From NCBI GenBank assembly GCA_963931865.1, contig OZ007514.1, positions 6,860,646 through 6,924,645 of the forward strand: 64,000 nucleotides of DNA. Direction: 5' to 3'. Positions 59,301 through 64,000 of this stretch are shown in pieces (position 1 is the first letter of the stretch; the number at the start of each line of letters is the position of its first letter). The position numbers and the translations under genes are program-made. Under the pieces are notes generated by a model, which was not told the DNA's origin, made no database searches, and worked only from the letters and a program-made list of their open reading frames with translations. This DNA is from Axinella damicornis (taxonomy: Eukaryota; Porifera; Demospongiae; Axinellida; Axinellidae).

Positions 59301-62300
59301 GGGACTTAGCTTATACTACCCCATTGGCTGGGATATCTTGGACCTGGGACCCTGGGACCCTACACTGCCTCATGGCTAGGACATCCCAGGATGTCCCGGT
59401 GTATCCCAGGACATCTTGGACCTGGGACCTTGGGACCTATCTTACACTGCCTTCATGGCTAGGACATCCCAGGATGTCCCGGTATATCCCAGGACATCTT
59501 GGACCTGGGACCCTGGGACCTAGCTTACACTGCCTCCATGGCTAGGACATCCCAGGATGTCCCGGTATGTCCCAGGACATCTTGGACCTGGGACCCTGGG
59601 ACCTATCTTACACTGCCTCCATGGCTAGGACATCCCAGGATGTCCCGGTGTATCCCAGGACATCTTGGACCTGGGACCCTGGGACCTAGCTTACACTGCC
59701 TCCATGGCTAGGACATCCCAGGATGTCCCGGTATGTCCCAGGACATCTTGGACCTGGGACCCTGGGACCTATCTTACACTGCCTCCATGGCTAGGACATC
59801 CCAGGATGTCCCGGTGTATCCCAGGACATCTTGGACCTGGGACCCTGGGACCTAGCTTACACTGCCTCCATGGCTAGGACATCCCAGGATGTCCCGGTGT
59901 ATCCCAGGACATCTTGGACCTGGGACCCTGGGACCTATCTTACACTGCCTCCATGGCTAGGACATCCCAGGATGTCCCGGTATGTCCCAGGACATCTTGG
60001 ACCTGGGACCCTGGGACCTATCTTACACTGCCTCCATGGCTAGGACATCCCAGGATGTCCCGGTGTATCCCAGGACATCTTGGACCTGGGGACCTAGCTT
60101 ACACTGCCTCCATGGCTAGGACATCCAGGATGTCCCGGTATATCCCAGGACATCTTGGACCTGGGACCCTGGGACCCTACATTGCCTCCATGGGTGGGAC
60201 ATCCCAGGATGTCCCAGGTATCCTGGGAAAGCTGGGATGCCAGACCGGGTATACCTCCATTGTTGGGATAACCCAGGGTATCCCGGGAGATCCCAGCCAT
60301 GACTTTCATATACCGAGACAGTCCGTGGCAGTCCTGGACCACCCTGGTGATGGTTAAAGTATTGTCATACCCATATATTGTAATATCGGGATATCAAAAG
60401 CCGCATCCATCATGTCTGTATCATGGTGGTTTTACAATCATGGACATAATTAACAGTGGTGCTTTTTATGCATACTGCAGCTGAAATTCCATTATTATGC
60501 TCTGGTTCTATTGAAATACTTCGTTTAATGCTTATCGTGATGATGATCACGATATATAGCAATGGCAATGATAAACATCTATCATCTAGGAAAATTATTA
60601 CCATCGTGCATGCAGCCCTACATTACACACATCAAAACGTGCCTGTGCATGCACATACCTTTCTCAGCTGGGGAGTATCAGAAGACAGTGAGTCCACACT
60701 GTCCCTGATAAGAGCAATGTGTAGAGCAGTGTCCCCATCGCTATCCTGAGCATTCAGGTCAATTCCGTACCCTACCAGGCGCTCAACTATCCTTGTGTTG
60801 CCTTGGTGGACAGCAAGGTGGAGAGCAGTCTCTTTCCTATTTGCCCTGGAACTCACGTCACAAATATCCTAAAAGGAGATGACATGACCATATATAGTCA
60901 ATTGACATCCTGCATAAGCTAACATGCATATAACCAATGCTAGGGTTGGGGGGGCAAAACACAACACACTCAAACATTCAGTACTGCCGGAATTTCTCTT
61001 AAGGAAATATCTTTGAGAATAGGGCTTGAGCAACGTAGTGTAAGCTGCCAATTATCTACCAGTACCAATTACTGACCAGTACCAATTACTGACCAGTACC
61101 AATTACTGACCAGTACCAATTACTGACCAGTACCAATTACTGACCAGTACCAATTACTGACCAGTACCAATTACTGACCAGTACCAATTATCGACCAGTA
61201 CCAATTACTGACCAGTACCAATTACTGACCAGTACCAATTATCGACCAGTACCAATTACTGACCAGTACCAATTACTGACCAGTACCAATTATCGACCAG
61301 TACCAATTATCGACTAATACCAATTATAAACCAGTACCAATCATCAATCATCGACTAGCGGTTTTTGTGCTAATTGCAGTCTGCGTATATGGTAGTGCGT
61401 GGAAGGGCGCGGTGATCGATATATGCTTTCTTCCTCGTGGCATACCGTGGCATACTACATGCTGCTTCATGTGCTATACTAAGAGGTAAGGAGTATTTAT
61501 GATACAGTATAGAACGGTGCATTGTTTTCAAGTGGTTCTACTAAACTGCTCAAGATTATACTAGGAATACGCATCTGCATAATTGCCTCGCGCACACGCC
61601 GCGGCCGCATGCGCAGCCTGGCCACGTGCTTACGAGTACGATAGATCTAGATCTCGCTAAGTGTGAATTTGCGAGTGTGGAGCTGAGTCGATTACACTCA
61701 TTGTTCGATTCCACATGTAGCTGCTCTAGCTCTGCAAGCCCTCAAGGCCCCGCTCGCTTGTACCCTAGCCCCTCTGGCTACGCGAGACTATTGTGGAGTT
61801 GCAGTATAAACAGATGTCGACTGTTTGACTCCATATGTAGCTGCACCAGCTCTGCAAGCCCTGGAGCACCGCACGCTCATCCACTGATCTGTTTCTCAAG
61901 GTTGTAGTTCTCGCACCGTTGAGCCCTCGCAGTGAATAAAACTCAATTGGCCAGCAGGAAACCCGCAACATTCCTGAACGTGACATATTCCGGTACGTAC
62001 GTACGTACGTACGTACCACGTACGCACGTACGTACATACGTATATAGTGAGAAATAGATCCCCATTCAGAGCCTCACGCTAATGCGCTCGGCAAAATACG
62101 ACCTCCTGAACAATGAAGGCATTTAAAGTGTACAGTAAACACTACAGTCGAAGAGCAGTGTTGTTAATGTTTCTTCTTCTGATGCACTGCAGTCGAAGAG
62201 CAGTGTTGTTAACGTTTCTTCTTCTGATGCACTGCAGTCGAAGAGCAGTGTTGTCAACGTTTCTTCTGATGATGTGCGTACTGCACACCACCTGACCAGT

Positions 62301-63843
62301 CAGTTGTCTGGGGTGACCAGCAATCTGAAACACCATCTTCTGAGGACCCAGTTTCTCCCATATCCAAGTACTTTGTACTCCCTACGTACCTCTTCTATAC
62401 CCACTGGTCGGAAGACTCTACCACGTGTGTGCTTCCTCACCAGTGCCGAGTGTTTGGGCCAACATGAGGATCGAAATGCTAGAAACAGCTGCCACAGAAC
62501 AGAAAGAGCAGAGGAAAAAGAAACGAGAGGAGAAGAAACCCATGAGAGAACAAATGCAAAGCAGAAGAATTTGCGAAGAAGGAAGATGAAAAGGCTGAAT
62601 CAGTCCTGTCCTGTCCTGTTGTTTCGCTGCCGAATTCAGTCACGCAACCTCCAACTGGGGGAACAAAGCTATAGAGTTCAAGGGATGGTCTCCTAGGGGT
62701 CTTCCGGTCTACTTCTGTGGGCTGTGAAACCTCCATGACTATGGAACCACTTCCTGCAGGCACCTTGGGCACCAGGGATGCTACAGGCACCTTGGGCACC
62801 AGGGACGCCACATGCACCTTGGGCACCAGAGACACCACAGGCTGCCTTGGGCAACAGAGACACCACAGCCTACCTTGGGCACCAGGGACACCACCGGCAC
62901 CAGGGACACCACCGGCACCAGGGACACCACCGGCACCAGGGACACCACCGGCACCAGGGACACCACAGGCACCAGGGACACCACAGGCACCAGGGACACC
63001 ACAGGCACCAGGGACATCACCGGCACCAGGGACACCACAGGCATCAGGGACACCACAGGCATCAGGGACGCCACATGCACCTTGGGCACCAGAGACACCA
63101 CAGGCTGCCTTGGGCACCAGGGACACCACCGGCACCAGGGACACCACCGGCACCAAGGACACCACAGGCACCAGGGACACCACCGGCACCAGGGACACCA
63201 CAGGCATCAGGGACACCACAGGCATCAGGGACGCCACATGCACCTTGGGCACCAGAGACACCACAGGCTGCCTTGGGCACCAGGGACACCACCGGCACCA
63301 GGGACACCACCGGTACCAAGGACACCACAGGCACCAGGGACACCACCGGCACCAGGGACACCACCGGCACCAGGGACACCACCGGCACCAGGGACACCAC
63401 AGGCACCAAGAACACCACAGGCTCCAGGACGCCACAGGCACCAGGGACACCACAGGCACCACAGGCACCAGGGACACCAGAGGCACCACAGGCACCAGTG
63501 GTGCATTATTGGCACACCACATGCTACTTACTACTTAGCATAATGCTGACAATGCATCTTTCTTGATGCTTAAACCAGGAACAACCAATTTAAGCCCATG
63601 GATCCCTTAAACGCACCATTAGTATAGTGTAGGAGTCCACTCCAAACTCAATCGGTACTTATAATAATTTATTAAGCTTGCTAAGTTTCAGGGGCAGTAA
63701 CCATGCATAGACATACCAAGTCAGCAAGCACAGTAACAACGTCAAGATGATCATTCAGTGCTGCCAAGTGAAGAGGAGTGTAGCCATCGTCCTTCTTCAG
63801 GTTGGTGTGCTGGGGGAACTTGCGAATGAAGTGCTCTACTGCC
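50306..63843 (-). CDS. Mind bomb-like E3 ubiquitin ligase, C-terminal nine exons (5' part beyond window)
   Basis: Mind bomb proteins ubiquitinate Delta/Jagged ligands so that they are internalised, which activates Notch signalling in the neighbouring cell. Nine minus-strand exons join in phase: 63843-63717, 60868-60659, 57928-57747, 56381-56300, 56029-55942, 53541-53423, 52678-52576, 51157-51089 and 50490-50306, about 387 residues. First come ankyrin repeats ([59 protein letters not shown]), then a Gly/Pro-rich linker. Three RING fingers follow: [41 protein letters not shown] with [13 protein letters not shown] (split by an intron), and [20 protein letters not shown] with [12 protein letters not shown]. 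It ends RLFQ and TGA at 50308-50306. Three RINGs match MIB1 rather than MIB2, though the spacing is short. The MIB/HERC2 and ZZ domains would lie past 64000. Exon 5 has two acceptors six bases apart. Confidence 0.92.
50491..51088 (-). other. Mind bomb-like gene, last intron
   Basis: Intron between the RING2 and RING3 exons. No repeat or gene beyond AT-rich words and direct repeats of a TATACCCGCTGCTATA type near 50520-50720. Confidence 0.5.
51225..51634. mobile_element. foldback MITE in a Mind bomb-like intron
   Basis: The left arm begins AGTCTAGCCGCTAGCCCCTC at 51225 and runs through GGGCGGAGAGGGTTTAGCAA to CACTTGAT at about 51335. The right arm (51530-51634) is its inverse with a few mismatches. 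Arms of about 105 bases flank a 190-base centre. It lies in the intron that splits the second RING finger. Confidence 0.8.
52800..52950 (+). repeat. short tandem repeat, 31-bp unit
   Basis: GTTCGTGGGGCGGGACTAGA plus CTATAG-C/T repeats three times at about 52867-52950, inside the intron upstream of RING2. Confidence 0.7.
53979..54620 (+). repeat. minisatellite seeded by Mind bomb RING1 exon sequence
   Basis: First, CACATAAGGGCATGGCCG occurs three times (53981-54033), a triplication of part of the RING1 exon. Bases 54016-54048 equal exon bases 53465-53497 exactly. Then comes a 33-bp unit, GCAGAGTAAGAGGGCAAGTG plus TGCTAGTGTGCTA, with shorter 25-bp variants, about 20 copies. A single precursor of that unit is present at 53706-53744, also next to the exon. 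The array therefore grew by local duplication inside the intron. Confidence 0.9.
54856..54881 (+). repeat. G26 homopolymer
   Basis: Twenty-six consecutive G in the intron between the RING1 exon and the linker exon of the Mind bomb-like gene; C26 in its pre-mRNA sense. Confidence 0.9.
54882..55941 (-). other. Mind bomb-like intron with a dispersed repeat
   Basis: No exon fits the phase here. About 55410-55602 is a close copy of DNA at 9990-10175 (CACACTCCCGGTACTCCAAC, GTTGGCAATTTACGTTT words), a longer member of the GTTCCCAGGCC family. A 146-codon minus frame (54926-55366) and a 93-codon one (55498-55776) have no motif I recognise. Confidence 0.5.
56410..57045. mobile_element. hAT-like element with a hairpin inside, in a 33-bp repeat
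   Basis: A local repeat, GTGGTGAGAAGTCTTGTTGG plus CTATGAAAATACA, occurs twice or more around 56430-56500 and again at 56975-57035. Between them lies an element starting CAGGGGCGGCAGTAGCC at about 56505 and ending GGCGGCGCCGCCTC at about 56970, with TGAGAAG on both sides. At 56517-56566, inside it, is a hairpin (AGCCTTGTTCCCAGGCCGCG with its inverse). Confidence 0.55.
57349..57729. repeat. long copy of the GCCTCGTTCCCAGGCC inverted-repeat family
   Basis: It starts TAGCCTCGTTCCCAGGCCCT and ends AGGGGCCTGGGAAAGAGGCTA. Interior words (GTCGCTTGCAGTACGGAAAAGCGGGG; CCTGGTACCTTCGCTCTTC) match the elements at 10710-11105, so the family has a conserved internal region of several hundred bases. Confidence 0.75.
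58233..58690 (+). pseudogene. KDZ (Kyakuja-Dileera-Zisupton) transposase fragment
   Basis: On the strand opposite to the Mind bomb-like gene, within its third-from-left intron, a frame reads [19 protein letters not shown], then [20 protein letters not shown] and [13 protein letters not shown], then an 84-base intron with GTAAGT and CTGCAG ends (58431-58514), then [20 protein letters not shown]. The Tyr-Asp-Asp-x-Cys-His, Asn-x-x-Leu-Phe-Lys and Glu-x-Cys-Glu-Gln-x-Phe-Ser-Trp-Leu blocks are those of KDZ transposases. The following [20 protein letters not shown] part is shifted by one base at a T run near 58600. Both ends of the transposon are missing. It is a dead relic. Confidence 0.8.
58800..60340 (+). 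repeat. 83-bp minisatellite, about 18 units, strongly self-complementary
   Basis: Regular units from about 58990 to 60180 contain GCCTCCATGGCTAGGACATC, CCAGGATGTCCCGGTATATC and GGACATCTTGGACCTGGGAC. The 83-base period shifts the frame each time. The beginning and end are less regular. Each unit has internal hairpins (GGACATCC with GGATGTCC; TCCCAGG with CCTGGGA). It is intronic in the Mind bomb-like gene. Confidence 0.95.
61058..61330 (+). repeat. 17-bp tandem repeat, about 15 units
   Basis: ACCAGTACCAATTACTG repeats with TACTG/TATCG alternation in later units, in a pattern (three, then mixed) that suggests a higher-order repeat. Intronic in the Mind bomb-like gene. Confidence 0.95.
61331..62750. 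other. Mind bomb-like intron DNA with small tandem repeats
   Basis: About 61702 and 61824 hold two copies of a segment containing ATGTAGCTGC and AGCTCTGCAAGCCCT. About 61993-62040 is a run of CGTA/GTAC words. About 62144-62272 has three copies of a 45-bp unit (GCAGTCGAAGAGCAGTGTTG plus TTTCTTCTTCTGATG). No exon fits. Confidence 0.6.
62755..63500 (+). repeat. 18-bp minisatellite open in several frames, with higher-order units
   Basis: The base unit is CACCAGGGACACCACCGG (or CACAGG). Because 18 is divisible by three, several frames on both strands stay open for 240-350 codons: TRDTTG or GTPPAP on plus, and GVPGAG or VVSLVP on minus. A longer block (CCACATGCACCTTGGGCACC plus AGAGACACCACAGGCTGC) recurs at about 62808, 63072 and 63232, a higher-order structure. 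It lies in the intron between the first two Mind bomb-like exons in the window, so it is almost certainly non-coding. Confidence 0.9.
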
Positions 63844-64000
63844 CTATAAGACATCAAGAAAACAAGACAGTCACACAGCAGGTTTTCCTTTAGGGTGCAC
63901 GGGGGGACCCCCCCCCTTGCTGCTCTCCTACAATGAAAATAGACAATACCGTATATCTACAAATTTTCATTGTAAGAATATTTTGTGATTGTCATAAACC
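63844..64000 (-). other. intron of the Mind bomb-like gene at the right edge
   Basis: AG acceptor at 63845-63844 (minus strand). No exon is visible from there to the end of the window. Confidence 0.6.

Noticed and set aside
58716..60357. Repeated 70-147-codon frames ([15 protein letters not shown] type)
   Set aside because: The 83-bp unit is not a multiple of three, so each frame ends after two units; this is tandem-repeat artefact.
62479..63566. Frames of 240-350 codons that could be a collagen or silk-like protein
   Set aside because: They follow an 18-bp minisatellite, are open on both strands, and lie between two Mind bomb-like exons that join in phase without them.

Overview
The window looks like a eukaryotic, metazoan genome. 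Genes are split by many small phase-consistent introns with GT..AG ends, transposon relics are everywhere, and there are long microsatellites and minisatellites. A Mind bomb-type E3 ligase with ankyrin repeats and three RING fingers, an SRSF3/7-type splicing factor, and relics of KDZ, Crypton, hAT and DUF6589-type transposable genes suggest an early-branching invertebrate. A demosponge is my best guess, but it is an inference: no rRNA or mitochondrial marker is present. Nothing looks bacterial, and I found no CRISPR array or operon.

Layout. (1) 1-1401 (+): 3' part of an intronless secreted alpha-L-fucosidase (GH29), cut by the left edge. (2) 2789-12405 (-): one complete five-exon SR splicing-factor gene (copy A) followed in tandem by a 5'-truncated copy (B). 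Non-autonomous DNA transposons and a Tc1/mariner relic lie in the introns. (3) 12406-19230: a mosaic of mobile-element relics: a broken hAT transposase, a foldback around a C run, a LINE-like 3' end, a TTAA-flanked MITE and a 502-bp tandem duplication. (4) 19235-33957: two direct copies of a roughly 3.5-kb segment (X1, X2). Between them sit two convergent genes, a broken DUF6589 gene (+) and a RecQ-family helicase (-) with one in-frame stop. X2 is split by nested insertions. (5) 33958-42660: SR exon-1 fragment (copy D), LINE 3' end, a long pyrimidine tract, MITEs, a minisatellite and a broken Crypton tyrosine recombinase. (6) 42667-46532 (-): a second complete SR gene (copy C). (7) 47100-50300: a 178-bp satellite, a minisatellite, a LINE tail and a 76-bp perfect palindrome. 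(8) 50306-63843 (-): the nine 3'-most exons of the Mind bomb-like gene, continuing past the right edge. Its introns hold at least four minisatellites, a foldback MITE, a hAT-like element and a KDZ transposase fragment on the opposite strand.

The host genes (fucosidase, SR factors, Mind bomb) do not form a pathway. The dominant story is repeated local duplication of an SR gene, and segments derived from it, by or together with transposons. The most system-like candidate is the convergent DUF6589 + RecQ pair bounded by long direct repeats, which could be a helicase-carrying mobile element. That is a hypothesis, not an established fact. Exon boundaries for the SR, Mind bomb and RecQ genes were worked out by hand from splice sites and intron phase.
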